Shown: one piece after another, positions 42,826-57,200 of the stretch
Numbering within the stretch: the first letter of the stretch is position 1
Layout: each line of letters opens with the position of its first letter
NCBI GenBank assembly: GCA_010093485.1
Contig: MU001501.1
Span: 699,052-763,051 of the forward strand
Direction of reading: 5' to 3'
Origin: Karstenula rhodostoma CBS 690.94
Lineage: Eukaryota; Ascomycota; Dothideomycetes; Pleosporales; Didymosphaeriaceae
DNA: 64,000 nt
The notes under the pieces: generated by a model
The model's input: only the letters and a program-made list of their open reading frames with translations
Databases searched by the model: none
What the model was told of the DNA's origin: nothing
Translations under genes and position numbers: made by a program

Positions 42826-45157
42826 TTTTTTTTTTTTTTTTTTTTTTTTAATATAAAGTTACTATTATAACTATCTAGTAATAAGGAAATATTTAGAGGT
42901 ATTATATAATTCTATTAAATAGCTCTAAAGGATAATACTATTTATAATAAAAAAGAAAAAAGGGCGCCTATAGTACTAGACTTAATTAATTAAGTATTAA
43001 TCTATATAAGTATTATATAATATTATAATATATAATACTATACTATAATACTATATTATTATATAATACTAGTAGAGTAATATACTCCTTATTTACTAAT
43101 ACCTAATATATAATTATAGAGAAGTCGTGAAATATTAAAAATATTATAAAATATTAAAAATATTATAATTTAAAAAAGAATATAAAAGAGAGATTATTTA
43201 CTAGTAGTAAGTAATTTATAATATTATATATAAAGGCTAGCTTTTATAGAAAAAAATCTATATTATATTTTACTCTATTAAAATAGTTAATAATAATAAG
43301 TAACTAATTCTTAGTAATAAATATAACCTAGTATATACTAGTAGTAAATCTATTAGTAACCTAGATATATCTAACTATATATATTATAAGATCTAATATA
43401 TTATTTAGTAAGTTAACCTCTATTAGTATAATAATTAATCTAGTATATAAATACTATTAATTATAGTTATAAACTATATAATTATAGAATTTATTAGTAA
43501 GTTTTTTATATATATATATATATATATAATATTACTAATCTAAAGTAGAATTACCTCTATAGTAGTTAACTAAAAATAGGGACTTTACTAATAAGTAGTA
43601 AGAATTAATTATAATAGTTCTTAAGAATTAAGAAAAGCTAGACTTTATAGTAAAAGTAATTATAATTAAATTAAAGTAATCTATATAGTTAATAAATATA
43701 AAATAGGTAATAGTAGTTTTATAAAATATATAAGAAAGTAGTAGATAATATTAATAGTAATAATAGATAGATAGTATTAATAGTAATAGTAATAGTAATA
43801 GTAATAGTAATAATAATAAAGTAATATATTAAGCTATAAGCTATAAGCTATAAGTAAAAGTTAAAAATATTAGTAAGTATAAGTAAAGAGAGTTAGTATT
43901 AAATAACTATTAGTTAGTATTATACTAATAATTAAAAAAGTATAAAAATATATAAAATAAGTATTAAAAAAGGATAAAAAGCTCTCTCCTATTATAAGTA
44001 TACTATATAGTTCTATAGGCCTAGATTAGAATCTAGACTAGATAATTCTCCTTACCTATACTTACTAATATCTTTAACTTTTACCTATAGCTTATAGCTT
44101 ATAGCTTAGTATATTACCCTATTACTATTACTATTACTATTACTATTACTATTACTATTACTATTACTATTACTATTACTATTACTATTACTATTACTAT
44201 TACTATTAATACTATCTACCTATTATTATTATTAATATTATCTATCTATTATTATTATTAATATTATCTACTACTTTCTTATATATTCTATAAAGCTACT
44301 ACTATTTATTCTATATTTATTAATTATATAAATTACTCTAACTTAATTATAATTACTTTTATTATAAAGTCTAACTCTTTTTAATTTTTAAGAATTATTA
44401 TAATTAGCTTTTACTACTTACTAGTAAAGTTCCTATTTCTAGTTAATTATTATAAAGGTAATTTTACTTTAGATTAGTAATACTATATATATATATATAT
44501 ATATAAGAAACTTACTAATAAATTTTATAATTATATAGTCTATAGCTATAACTTATAGTATTTATATACTAGATTAATTATTATACTAATAGAGGTTAAC
44601 TTACTAGATAATATATTAGATTTTATAATATATATAGTTAGATATATCTAAGTTACTAATAGACTTATTACTAGTATATACTATATTATATTTATTACTA
44701 AAAATTAGTTATTTATTATTATTAGCTATTTTAATCGAGATATAGTATAGGTTTTTTTCTATAAAAGCTAGCCTTTATATATAGTACTATAAATTACTTA
44801 CTACTAATAGATAACCTCTTTTTTATATTCTTTTTTAAATTATAATATTTTTAATATTTTATAATATCTTTAATATTTTATAACTTCTCTATAATTATAT
44901 ATTAGGTATTAGTAAATAAGGAGTATACTACCTTACTAGTATTATATAGTATTATAGTATTACTATATTATATAATATATATAGGTAGATTAATACTTAG
45001 TTAATTAAGTCTAGTATTATAGGCGCCCTTTTTTCTTTCTTATTATAAATAGTACTATTCTTTAGAGCTATTTAATAGAACTATATAGTACCTCTAGATA
45101 TTTCTTTATTACTAGGTAGTTATAATAGTAACTTTATATTAAAAAAAAAAAAAAAAA
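42826..45157. repeat. 2.3-kb near-palindrome with R2 copies at both outer ends
   Basis: Inverted arms of about 1.1 kb meet near 43,990-44,040. Outer ends are R2 copies B (42826-43106, minus) and C (44900-45157, plus) with poly(T) and poly(A) facing outwards. Matching inner blocks include AAGGCTAGCTTTTA at 43233 with its reverse complement at 44762, and microsatellites (AGTAAT)n at 43772-43822 opposite (TATTAC)n at 44119-44208. The stretch next to the centre is itself an inverted copy of about 42650-42810. Confidence 0.65.
44119..44208. repeat. (TATTAC)n microsatellite
   Basis: About 15 tandem copies of a hexamer in the right arm of the palindrome; the left arm carries a shorter complementary run. 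Confidence 0.85.
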
Positions 45158-45474
45158 GAAATAAAACCTTTAAAAAAGAGAAAAAATAGTAACTAAAGAA
45201 TATAATAGGTTTAGAGAGTAGTATATATATTACTATATTTATTAGAATATTAATTAGAATATTATAGTATTTTTTAGAATAGGGTATTATATAACTATAA
45301 GTATATAATAACTAGCTATAATTAATACTAAATATTATTTATATATTAGAATATATAAAATAGATTTTAATTATTAAAGCCCTTAAACTTAGACTCTTTA
45401 CTATTCTTTTCCTTATTATTAACCTTTTTATTATTATCCTCCTTATTATTATCCTTTTTATTATTATATATATA

Positions 45475-45633
45475 TTATATACAATCACTATAAGGGTGGG
45501 TAAATTAATAAAGTAAGGGGGATAAAAAGGCGTATTATACTTTACTAATACACGAATAAAGGGGGACTAAAAAAGTGGCTAAGGCTTACCTAGTATCTAT
45601 ATATAGGCTAACTAAAAAGGACGTTTATTATTA
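45475..45633 (+). repeat. R1 short repeat, intermediate copy
   Basis: Shares with the 53018 copy AATAAAGTAAGGGGGATAAA, TACTAATACACGAATAAAGG and GGCTAACTAAAAAGGA; partly C/G-depleted. Confidence 0.65.
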
Positions 45634-47849
45634 TTACTATTTAGGATATCTTTATTATAGGTATCTTTACCTTTACTATATATTATTTTAATTTTAGAGT
45701 TCTAATCCTTTTCTTTAGTATATTTATTCTCCTTAAACTTAGTATATATATTATTAGTATTCTTAGCTTTACCTTTTATTACTAGTAGGGCTAGAAAGTT
45801 TAGTTACTTATTATAATTAGTATATATATATAATAAAACTCTATAATAACTTACTTAAACTTATTTTTAGATACTATCTCTATCTCTTTAGGTAAAAAAT
45901 CCTATATAAATTATAAATATTTAGTCTTCTTTTTAGTATTTTTAAAGAAGTAAGTATTAAATTTCTTCTTTTTTTTTTAGTAGACTTTATACTTAATTTT
46001 ATCTAATATACTACTAGTACCCTAAATCTAAGTAGTACTATAACTTAAAAGCTTATTTAAAATAAAAGATAAAATTATAATTACTAGTTTTTTAATTATA
46101 TTATTAAAGGCCCTTTAGTTAATTTTATTCTAGATATTAGCCTATTTCTTATAGATAAGGGAAAGTTTTAATTTAAGCTATTTAGCTATTATAAAGTAAA
46201 TAAATATAATAAAAGCCTATAATAATATTAACTACTTTTTTAATTATTAAAATACTTTTTAGCTTTACTCTCTTATTTATTTTTAAATATTATAGTTTTA
46301 TCTATCTCTAATAAGGTACTATACTTAGATTTTTCTATAGCTTCTTCTTACACTAGACTTTTACTTAATAATCTAAAGTTTAGGCTTTTTTAATAATTTA
46401 GTTTTTTTTAGAATAAAAAGTAGTATAGTCTCTTTACTAAATTATATAGTTACTTATATTAATTTTACTTTTATATATTAATTTAAAATTTATAGAGTAG
46501 CCTTTCTTAGAACTAACTTAACTATAAAGTATAAGAATTTAACTAACTTTATTAGTTTTAGAGGCCTAACTCTATATAAATTAGTAATAGCTATAATAAA
46601 AGACTAGAATAAATACCTCTATTAGTATAAAGAACTCTTTATATATAAATCTATTAGAAATTAGAGTATTAAAAAGTAAAGTTTTAAGTAATTTATATTT
46701 AATATACTTTATTATATAGGAGTAGGAAAGGATAGTAATAAAGATATATAAATATTTAAGTATAGATATAAGTATTAAATTAGCTAATTTTAGATAAGTT
46801 ATTTATAGGTCTAGTATAATATTTTAATAATATAATACTTAGTAATTATATAAAATTTAGTAATTATATAATATTATATAAATATAACTTATATAAGAAT
46901 AATAAACCTTTATCCTAATACTAATCTTTCTACTATAGTAAGAACTAAGTAAACTAGTACTTAAGCTTTTACTAGTAGTAAGGTATCTAAGTTAAACTTT
47001 ATAAATTAGACTATCTATAAAGTATCCCCCTCTAAGAAGCCTAAGAAAAAGAACTACTATAAACTAGATAATAAGTTATTATAGTTTATTATTATAGCTC
47101 TAAGCTAATTATATATAGCTATTACTCTTTATTAGATTAAATAATACTAGAAGTCTATTAAGTTTCTCTTTAGAAAGCTACTATTCTTAAGACTTATATA
47201 TAAGATTACTTATTATAATTTTAGTTATTTAAATTTCTAATTCTAATTAAGTATTTTTAAGGCTCTATAAGAGTCTACTAAAGCTTTTCTAATTAGATAT
47301 TTAGAAAATATATAATTTAATTTCTAGTCTTTTATCTATTTTTACTAATTAGAATAAATTATAATATAAATATAATCTATACTAAGTATATTACTATTTA
47401 AGTAAAGAACTTTTAGCTTATATAATAATACTATAATAAACTCTAATATATAGATTTTAGTATATAGATAGGATTTTAATTCTAGTTCTAGTTTCTAAAT
47501 TCTAGTTCTAGTTTCTAGGTTTTAGTTCTAGTTTCTAGATTCTAGTTATAGTTTCTAGGTTTTAGTTATAATAAAAGCTTTAGTTTTAAGGTTTCTAGTA
47601 GATATAATTTAAATAGTATTTACTATACTTAAATAAGACTTAGTATCTATATCTATAATAATTATCTATAATAAACTATATATTTTTAACTACTAGAAAT
47701 ATATTTTTTAAAATTCTAACTAATTAAAATATTTCTTACTTTATTCCTTACTATATTTTTTAATATAAAGTTTTATTTATATTTTTATTCTAAACTATAG
47801 AAATTTTATTTAGCTATAATAATTAGTTATAATAACTTTAGAATATATT
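45634..47849. other. unclassified RIP-decayed transposon DNA
   Basis: No domain could be recovered. At 47480-47570 a 20-bp unit (TCTAGTTCTAGTTTCTAGAT-like) is repeated about 4.5 times in tandem. Confidence 0.4.
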
Positions 47850-48040
47850 TTAGCTTAATAAGACTTACTCTAACCCTATTACTTAAGATCTTACCCTAAC
47901 CTAAGGTCTATATAACCCCTACCTAACCCTTACCTAAAAAAGTAATTAAAAACCTAAGTAGAGGTTAGATTAAGGTTAGGTATACTTATATAAGATCCTA
48001 ACTATAACCTAACCCCTATCTATTTACTAGTCTATTCTAC
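47850..48040 (-). repeat. R3 repeat, copy 2 (inverted)
   Basis: Reverse-complement copy of the AGGTTAG-rich repeat at 40196, ending CTATCTATTTACTAGTC. It directly precedes the LTR-like start of the first Gypsy fragment. Confidence 0.5.
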
Positions 48041-48163
48041 CTTATAGTAAATTTCTATATTATAGGTAAAAAAAATAGAGTAACTTAAAAAGTAATTAGC
48101 TAGAATTATAAAATAAGTTTAAGTTTATATAGTAATAGTAGTACTAATATTATAAGGGGTTTC

Positions 48164-51053
48164 CTATATATCTAATCTAGATCTATACCTTAAAGATTAT
48201 TTAAGGAAAAAAATATAATAGAGGTAAATATAAAGTTAAATAATAATCTTATACTATAATAAAATATAATATAATAATACTAAGTAAAGATTAAATATTT
48301 ATATATATATAAATAACTTTAATTTAGTTATAAAAGTAAACTATTTTTAAATAATATCTTAAATTAACTATAAAAAATAAGATCTATATAAAGATCCTTT
48401 TAAATTATATACTAATTATTCTAATTTTTACTATTTTAAAATCCTCTAGTCTACTTCTATAAATTCTACCTTTTTAATAAGAGTATTTATTTTACTTTTA
48501 CTAAAACCTAATACTTTTAAAATTTTATACTTTTAGTATAATTATAGTTATATAACTTATAATATAAACTATTTTATAAGTTTATATATAAATATTTATT
48601 AGTTTTATTTCTATTACTAATATCTTTTTTTTTTTAATATAAAGCTACTATTATAACTATCTAGTAATAAGGAAATATCTAGAGGTCCTATATAGATCTA
48701 TTAAATAGCTCTAAGGAATAGTACTATTTATAATAAAAGAGAAAAAAGAAAGGGTACCTATAGTACTAGGCTTAATTAACTAAGTATTAATCTATATAAG
48801 TATTATATAACGTTATAATATATAATACTATAACTAATATTTTATATATAATTTTTTTTTCCTTTTAGTCTAGGTCTATTATAATTATAATATTATCCCC
48901 CTTTTTAGAGTTATTATATTAATACCTTATTATTACTTTATAACCTATTCTTATAGTATAATCTAGAGGTATAAAAGTTTATTCTTCTATATTTCTATAT
49001 ATAATATTATATTCTTTTCTAGATTTCCTAAACTTTCTTAATTATATTTAAGGTACTAAAATAATTTTTAACTAATTATTATTATACCTATACTAATAAG
49101 GTTTATTATTATAGTTTAGTAATACTAATAAAGTATACTTATTATATAGAGAAGAAGGTTCTAAAGTATTTTATAAATATTTTAACTAAAAAGTATACTA
49201 TATATATTACTATTTATATAGAATATAGTTTTTAAATTTCTAAAAAAGAATAGAAATATATTTAATCTAAAAAGTATAAAAAGTATTTTATTCTTTTCTA
49301 TATTAAGGCTAAAATTACTTTTTTAAAAATAGAAATTATAAAAATAAAAAAATAAAAATAGTTATCTATAACTTATAATACTTATATACTTAGTATTCTA
49401 GATTATTTAAAAAAGAGGGTTTTAAAGAGTATAAATACTAGTATTACTTCTATATTACTACTATATAGACTTTTAATTAATCTATACTAATTATAGGCTA
49501 ATTCTTTTATTATTAATCTTTTTATATTTTCTAATTTCTTTTCTACTTTTAGATTAATATCTTTATTAACTAACCCTTTTAGGGTTAATTTTTTACTATT
49601 AACTAGTAGAAGTTTTTTAGTAGTTTCTTATAATTTATTAAATTTCTTTTTAGTTCTTAAGTATTATACTATTCTATTTATCCTTTTTACTTAACTAAAT
49701 ATTTTTACTAACCTTTAATTATTTATAGATTCTTAATTACTTTAACCTTATACTTATTATCTTCTAACTTTAGTTAGGTTTTAATTAGAGTATTTAAAGG
49801 TACTAGTTCTAAAAGTAATTTATAAAAGTAGAATATATTTTTATACTTATTAGTAGAAATAGCTTAATTATAACTAGTTCTTTTATTTCTTAAACTTTAA
49901 ATAGTCCTATTTAAAGGTAATCTAGTTTCTTACTTAATTATTTTATTTTTAAATTTTTTTATAATAGAAAAACTTTATTCCCTTTTTTAAATATTAGTTT
50001 TTTAATTTTTTACTTATTTATATTCTTATATACTATAAGGACTCTATAGGTAATCCTTTCTTATAAGACTTTATAAAGTTTTTTTTATTTTTTAAGCTTT
50101 ATTTTAGGCTCTAGTAGAGATACTTTCTATATCCTTTAAATTTTAATAAGTAACTAGCTTATATTTATAGTTTATATAGTAAGATAAGTATTTTATTATA
50201 TCTAACCTTATACTATTATATATTAACTATATAATTAGTAAAAGTTTTATTTAATTATTTTATTATTTATTAATATAGAATTATAGATACTATATAAGTA
50301 TCTAGTTTATATATTCTATTTATTTATTAGTCTTAGAATAGAAGCTTATTAAAAGCTTTTAATCTATTCCTAGAGCTATAATAAAAGTATTCTAGTATAT
50401 TAAAATAAAGAGCTTATTTTTATTTATAATAAATTCTTCTAGTAATTTATACTTAGAGAATAGTATATTATCTACTTTATAGACTAGTTCCTCTACTATT
50501 ATAAACTTTTCTATAGGCCTAAACTTAGTTACCTTTATAAGCCTATATACTATTACTATAATAGTATTATATATATACTTTATCCCTAGCTATAGTAATT
50601 TTAAAAGTTTTATAATAAAATTTATTATTATACTCTACTATAGTTATTATATTACTAGTAGTAGTTATAAAAAACTATAAGGCTTATATTTCTTAAATTT
50701 ATTTTTTATATAAACTAAATAGTTACTTATCTCTATTATAACTAATTATTTAAGTTTATAAATAGTATATATATTTATAATATAATATATTATTTCTTTA
50801 ATATCTAAATATCCCTATTCTTTTAATTTATATAGTCTTTTAATTAAGATAGGTATATATTTATTATTAATAATAATCTACTATTAGTAATCTTATTTAG
50901 TTTTATTAAAACTATATTTAAAGAGATTATATTTCTCTTTCTAGCCTTAATTAAGTTTTTAGTAGTCTTAAAAGTTTTATACTTCTAGTTTTATATACTA
51001 TAGACTAGCTATTTATATTCTAATCTTTAGCTAGTTATATTTAAGTATATTAT
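48164..51053 (-). mobile_element. degraded Ty3/Gypsy fragment, copy A (LTR and integrase end)
   Basis: Starts TATAAGGGGTTTCCTATATA and runs parallel to copy B (51209 onwards) over almost its whole length. The minus strand at about 49,960-50,005 matches the integrase C-terminal region seen better in copy B. It stops abruptly at the R3 repeat (51054), so the RT half is missing. An R2 retroposon (48624-48832) interrupts it. Confidence 0.6.
48624..48832 (-). mobile_element. R2 short retroposon, copy D, inside Gypsy copy A
   Basis: A 209-bp insertion whose poly(T) (poly(A) on the minus strand) starts at about 48625. It is flanked by ACTAATAT at 48616-48623 and 48833-48840. The parallel stretch in Gypsy copy B (about 51690) has a single ACTAATAT and no insertion, so the empty site is preserved. 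Confidence 0.72.
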
Positions 51054-51204
51054 TTTTATTAGACTAGTAAATAGGTTAGATATACCTATATTTAGATATA
51101 GATTAGATTAGGGTTATATAGACCCTAGGTAGGGGTTAGGGTAAGAATAGTTAAAGTATAAGTTAGGGTTAAGGTAGGGGTAATTAAAGTATAGGTTATA
51201 GTTA
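51054..51204 (+). repeat. R3 repeat, copy 3
   Basis: Same orientation as the copy at 40196 (GACTAGTAAATAGGTTAGAT, CCTAGGTAGGGGTTAGGG). It lies between the two Gypsy copies. Confidence 0.5.
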
Positions 51205-51208
51205 AGTA

Positions 51209-54200
51209 GAGATATATTATAAGGGGTTTCCTATATACCTAACTAAGGTCTATACCTTAAGGATTATTTAAGAAATAAAATATAATAAAGGCTATATAAA
51301 AAGGTAAGTAAATATCCTATATTATAATAATATATAATATAATAATATTAAGAAAAGACTAAATATTTATATAGATATAAAGTACTTTAATTTAGATATA
51401 AAAGTAAATTACTTCTAAATAATATCTTAAGTTAACTATAAAGAATAGAAACTATACTAAAATCCTTTTAGATTATATACTAGTTATTTTAATTTTTACT
51501 ATTTTAAAATCCCTTACTCTACTCTTATAACTTCTACCCTTTTAGTAAGAGTATCTACTTTACTTTTATTAAAACTTAGTACTTTTAGAATCTTATATTT
51601 TTAGTAAAATTATAGTTATATAACTTATAATATAAGCTACTTTATAGGCTTATATATAAATACTTATTAGCTTTATTTCTATTACTAATATTTTATATAT
51701 AATTCTTTCCTTTCTTTTAGTCTAGTTCTACTATAATTATAATATTATCCCCCCCTTTAGGGTTATTATCCTAATACCTTATTATTACCTTATAACCTAC
51801 TATTATAGTATAGCTTAGAGATATAAAAATTTATTCTTCTATACCTTTAAGTATAGTATTATATTCTCTTCTAGATTTCCTAAGCTTCTTTAACTATACC
51901 TAAGGTACTAAAATAATTATTAACTAATTATTATTATATTTATATTAATAAGGTTTATTATTATAGTCTAGTAATACTAATAAAGTATACTTATTATATA
52001 GAAAAGAAGATTCTAAAGTATTTTATAAATACTTTAACTAAGAAGTATACTATATATATTACTATTTATATAGAGTATAATTTTTTAATTCCTAAAAAAG
52101 AATAAAAATATATTTAATTTAAAAAGAATAAAAAATATTTTACCTTTTTCTATACTAAGGTTAAAATTACTTACCTAAAAGTAGAGATTATAGAGATAGA
52201 AAAGTAAGAGTAGTTACTTATAGCTTATAATATTTATATACTTAGTATACTAAATTATCTAGAAAAAAAAGGTTTTAAAGAGTATAAATACTAGTACTAT
52301 TTCTATACTACTACTATATAGACTTTTAACTAATCTAAACTAGTTATAGACTAATTTTTCTATTATTAATATTTTTACTTTTTTTAACTTTTTTTCTAAT
52401 ATTAAACTAATATCTTTATTAATTAAACCCTTTAGAGTTAATCTTTTACTATTAATTAGTAAAAGTTCTTTAGTAGTTTTTTATAGTTTATAAGGTTTCC
52501 TTTTAGTTTTTAAATATTATACTATTCTATTTATCCTTTCTACTTAACTAAGTATTTTTACTAATCCTTAACTATTTATAGATTCTTAATTACTTTAATT
52601 TTATACTTATTATTTTCTAATTCTAGTTAGGTCTTAACTAGAGTATTTAGAGGTACTAGTTCTAAAAGTAATTTATAGAAGGTAGAATATATCTTTATAC
52701 CTATTAGTAAAAGTAATTTAATTATAACTAGTTCTTTTATTTCTTAAACTTTAAAGAGTTCTATTAAAAAATAATATAGTTTTTTACTTAATTATTTTAT
52801 CTTTAGATTTTTCTATAATAGGAAAACTTTATCCCCTTTTTTAAAGATTAATTCTTTAATTCTTTACTTATTTATATTTTTAAATACTATAAGGGCTCTA
52901 TAAGTAATCCTTTTTTATAGGATTTTATAAAGTTCTTTTATTTTTTAAGTTTTATTTTAGGCTCTAGTAGAAATACTTTCTATATCCCTTAGATTTTAAT
53001 AAATAACTAGCTTATATATTATAGAGATTCACTATAAGGTAGGGTGACTCAATAAAGTAGGGGGGATAAAAAGGCGCGTTGTGCTTTTACTAATACACGA
53101 ACAAAGGGGGACTAAAAAAGCGGCTAAGGCGCGCCCAGCGTTTGTATGCAGGCTAACTAAAAAGGGTATAGCTAACTAGCTTATATCTATAGTTTATATA
53201 GTAGGGTAAATATTATATTATACCTAACTTTATAATATTATATATTAACTATATAATTAGTAGGAGTTCTATTTAGTTATCTTATTTCTTATTAATATAG
53301 AACTATAAATACTATTTAAGTATTTAATTTATATATTCTATTTATCTATCTATTTTAGGGTAAAAGTTTATTAATAGCTTTTAGTTTATTCCTAAAGCTA
53401 TAGTAAAAGTATTTTAATACTTTAAAATAAAAAGCTTATCTCTATCTATAATAAATTCTTTTAGTAGTCTATACTTAGAGAATAGTATATTATTTATTTT
53501 ATAGGCTAGTTCCTCTATTATTATAAACTCTTTTATAGGTCTAAATTTAACTATCTTTATAAGTTTATATACTATTACTATAATAGTATTATATATATAT
53601 TTTATTTCTAGCTATAATAATTTTAGGAATTTTATAATAAAATCTATTATTATACTTTACTATAGTTATTTTACTATAGATAGTAGTTATAGAAGTTTAT
53701 AAGGCTTATATCTCTTAGGCTTATTTTTATAATAAGCTAAATAGTTACTTATCTCTATTATAATTAATTACTTAAACTTAAGGATAGTATATTTATTTAT
53801 AATATAATATATTTTTTTTTTAATATCTAAGTATCCCTATTCTTTTAATTTATATAGTCTTCTAATTAGAATAGGTATATATCTATTATTAATAATAATC
53901 TACTATTAGTAATTTTATCTAATTTTATTAAAATTATACTTAAAGAGATTATATTCCTCTTTCTAGCTTTAATTAAATTTCTAATAGCCTTAGAAGTTTT
54001 ATACTTCTAGTTTTATATATTTTAGGCTAGCTATCTATACTCTAAATTTTAGCTAGTTATACTTAAATATACTATTTTTATATTTATATAGTACTATATT
54101 ATATAGCTTAACCTTATCCTTAGTTAAGTCTAATTATCTACTTAAAGTATCTACTACACTATTAAGAATTCTAAATTAATAGTAAATTATAAAATTAAAA

Positions 54201-57200
54201 TTTATTAAAAATTCTATCTATTATACTTATTATTAGTTAAATTTCTTAATTAATATAAAGCTAGTAAGGTTTTTATAGTCTATCTATATCTCTACCTTAA
54301 AATAGACTTCTATAAACTATATTTTTTATTATTTAAAGGTATTTATTATTACTAGTAGTTCCTTATTATAAATATTATAATTAAGTTCTACTCCTAAGAG
54401 TTTTTATAAATAATAGAATACTAGTCTCTATTTTTTATTTTTATTTAGTTATAAGAAAATTACTTCTAATATATAGTTAAGTATATTTATTTTAACTCTT
54501 ACTAGTTTTTATAGGTTAAATATCTATAAAAGTAGGGTTATTAGAAATATTACTTATAATTTTCTAAATACCTCTAGTAGTTTCTTTTAAATTAGCTATA
54601 TAACTTTATTATTACTTTTTTTTATAAAATTTATTAGTAGTATAGTAGTTTTAAAATAGTCCTTTATAAACTTCTAATAAAAGTTAGTAAATTTTAGAAA
54701 TAACTAAATATCCTTTACTAACTTAAAAACTAGCTATTTCTATATAGTAGTAACCTTCTTTAGATCTATTAATATACCTTTTTTTAAAATAATAAATCCT
54801 AAGTACTCTATTTTAGTAATATAGAATTTATACTTATTTAAATAAAAAAGTAATTAATACTTTTTTATTTTTTTAAGTACTTTTTTTATATATCCTATAT
54901 ATTCCTCTAGTATTCTAGTAGAGTAGATAAGTATATTATTAAGGTATACTATATAAAATATATTTAAATATTTATATAATATTATATTAATAATTACCTA
55001 AAATATTATAGAGGTATTTATTAATCTAAATAGTATAACCTAGTATTTATAGAGATTATACTAAGTTCTAAATACTATTTTCTATTTCTACCCTTTAGTA
55101 ATTTATATATAGTAATATCTATTATATATATTAAATTTTATTAACTACTTAGCTCTTTAATATTAATTTATAAGCTCTATAACTAAGGGTAATAGATATT
55201 AATTCTTAATTATAGTATTATTTAGCTATCTATAATCTATATAGAGTTATAGCTTACTAATCTTTTTAAGTACCTATAGAATTAAAAAGGCTATAGGACT
55301 ATAACTTTTCTAAATATACTTCTATTTTAAATTCTTTTATAAGTACTTCTATATTTCTTTTTCCTAGTTTACTAATATTAGTTTTACCTAATCTAGTTAT
55401 AGTTTTATACTCTTTTCTATAGGTATTTTATAATTTTATTTTTAATAATTTAGTAATTTTTCCTTTTTAATTTTTTTAAAGAGTTCTATATATTTTTTAT
55501 ATTCTAGTAGAATTATAAATAGTTTCTTTATAACTTAGAAATTTAAGTATTATACTTAGATAATTTATACTTATCCTAGATTTTTTTTTTAAAATTTTAG
55601 TAATTTTAGTAGTTAAAATCCCTTTAGTCTATTATTATATAGCCTATTTAGTTAGAGTATTTAGGGCTTTTAGTTTTACTTTTTATAGGTACCTTATACT
55701 AGTAATCTATAATATTAATTCTTAGCTATATATTATTTAACTTTTCTAGTTAATATCTAAATTATTTTTTAATAACTAGTTATAGTTTAAAATAGTTTCT
55801 AGACTTCTTATATCTATTATAGTAAAACTATATTAGCTCTTAAATCCTTTAATACCTACTAGTAATAGTAATATCTTAAAGTATAACTAGTCTTTACTAT
55901 ATTTTTAGAAAAATATTCTATCTACTATTTTTAATTAGACTAGTTTTATTTTATTATAATATAGTAAGTTATATTTCTCTACTACCTTAAGTAAGATTAG
56001 ATATCTAGTAGTACTAGAATTTATTAATATATTTATTTAAAATCCTTTAATTATAATCTACTTTTTTATATAAAGTTTTATAGCCTTATTATTTCTACTT
56101 ACTCTTTAAACCTTTAGAATATCTTTACTAACTTAGCTTATTACTTAATAGTATCTTAGTTTTTTAATATTATCTAAGTCTTATTATAGACTTCTATATA
56201 CTTATACTTATTATATAGTAAATAGTTATTATATTATAAGTTTTTTACTTTTTTAGACTTTTTTATATATTACCTTTAGTCGCTCTATTAGTATTTCTAA
56301 GAGGTCTTAAGATAATTCTAATATATATACTTTTAGTATTATTCTACTTAAAGAACTTAGATAAGTTCTTCTTTATTTACTTAGTTCTAGTATATAGGGT
56401 ATCCTATAATTAAGTATTTATATAATATAATATATTTATAGTATTTATCTTTCTAACTATTTATAATTTTTTTTTTTTACTAAAGTATTTTAGATATTCC
56501 TCTATATAATTATAATTTTCCTACTAAATTTATTATATATACCTTAGTTCCTTTTAGGAAAGGTATTTATTATTATTATACTTATAGGGTCTACTAGCTT
56601 CTTTTAAATTTTATCTTATTAGCTAGTACTCTATAGTATACTTCTATTTCTAGTATATTAGATAATAGTATAGATAATATTAGTACTATTTTAAAGTATT
56701 ATAATATTCCTTTTAATTCTTATACTTATATATATAGTATAACCTTATAGTATAATCTTCCTTTAGTAGCTTTTTATACCCTAATTTACTAAATACTTCT
56801 ACTATAGTATTCTTCTCTATCCTATAATATTTATAATTAGTAAAGTTATAATACTATTATTTAATTATAAAGTAGTTATTATCTATTTAAATTTATTATA
56901 CTAGTACTATAATTTATTCTTATTAAAGTTTTACCTATATATAGGTTTAGTATATATTAATACTAGTAATTTTAATCTTATATATATAGTCTAGTATATA
57001 GTAGTCTTTCTTACTATATATCTAGTACTAGTTTTATAAAATTTATTTTATAATATCTTTTTTATTAATTATCTCCTAGACTTTTATTAGTAATTTAGAG
57101 GTTTTAAATTTATTATCTATAATCTCTTCTTATAGTAGTATAGGGATCCTAGGCTATAGTATTACTATAGCTACCTTTATTATTTAAGCTTATTTACTCT

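Noticed and set aside
44119..44208. CRISPR-like or regularly spaced array
   Set aside because: It is a plain hexamer microsatellite without spacers, in a eukaryotic transposon block.
47850..48040. Telomere-like CCCTAACC strings
   Set aside because: They are not tandem TTAGGG arrays; the same sequence occurs three times next to retroelement ends, so it is a dispersed repeat (R3).
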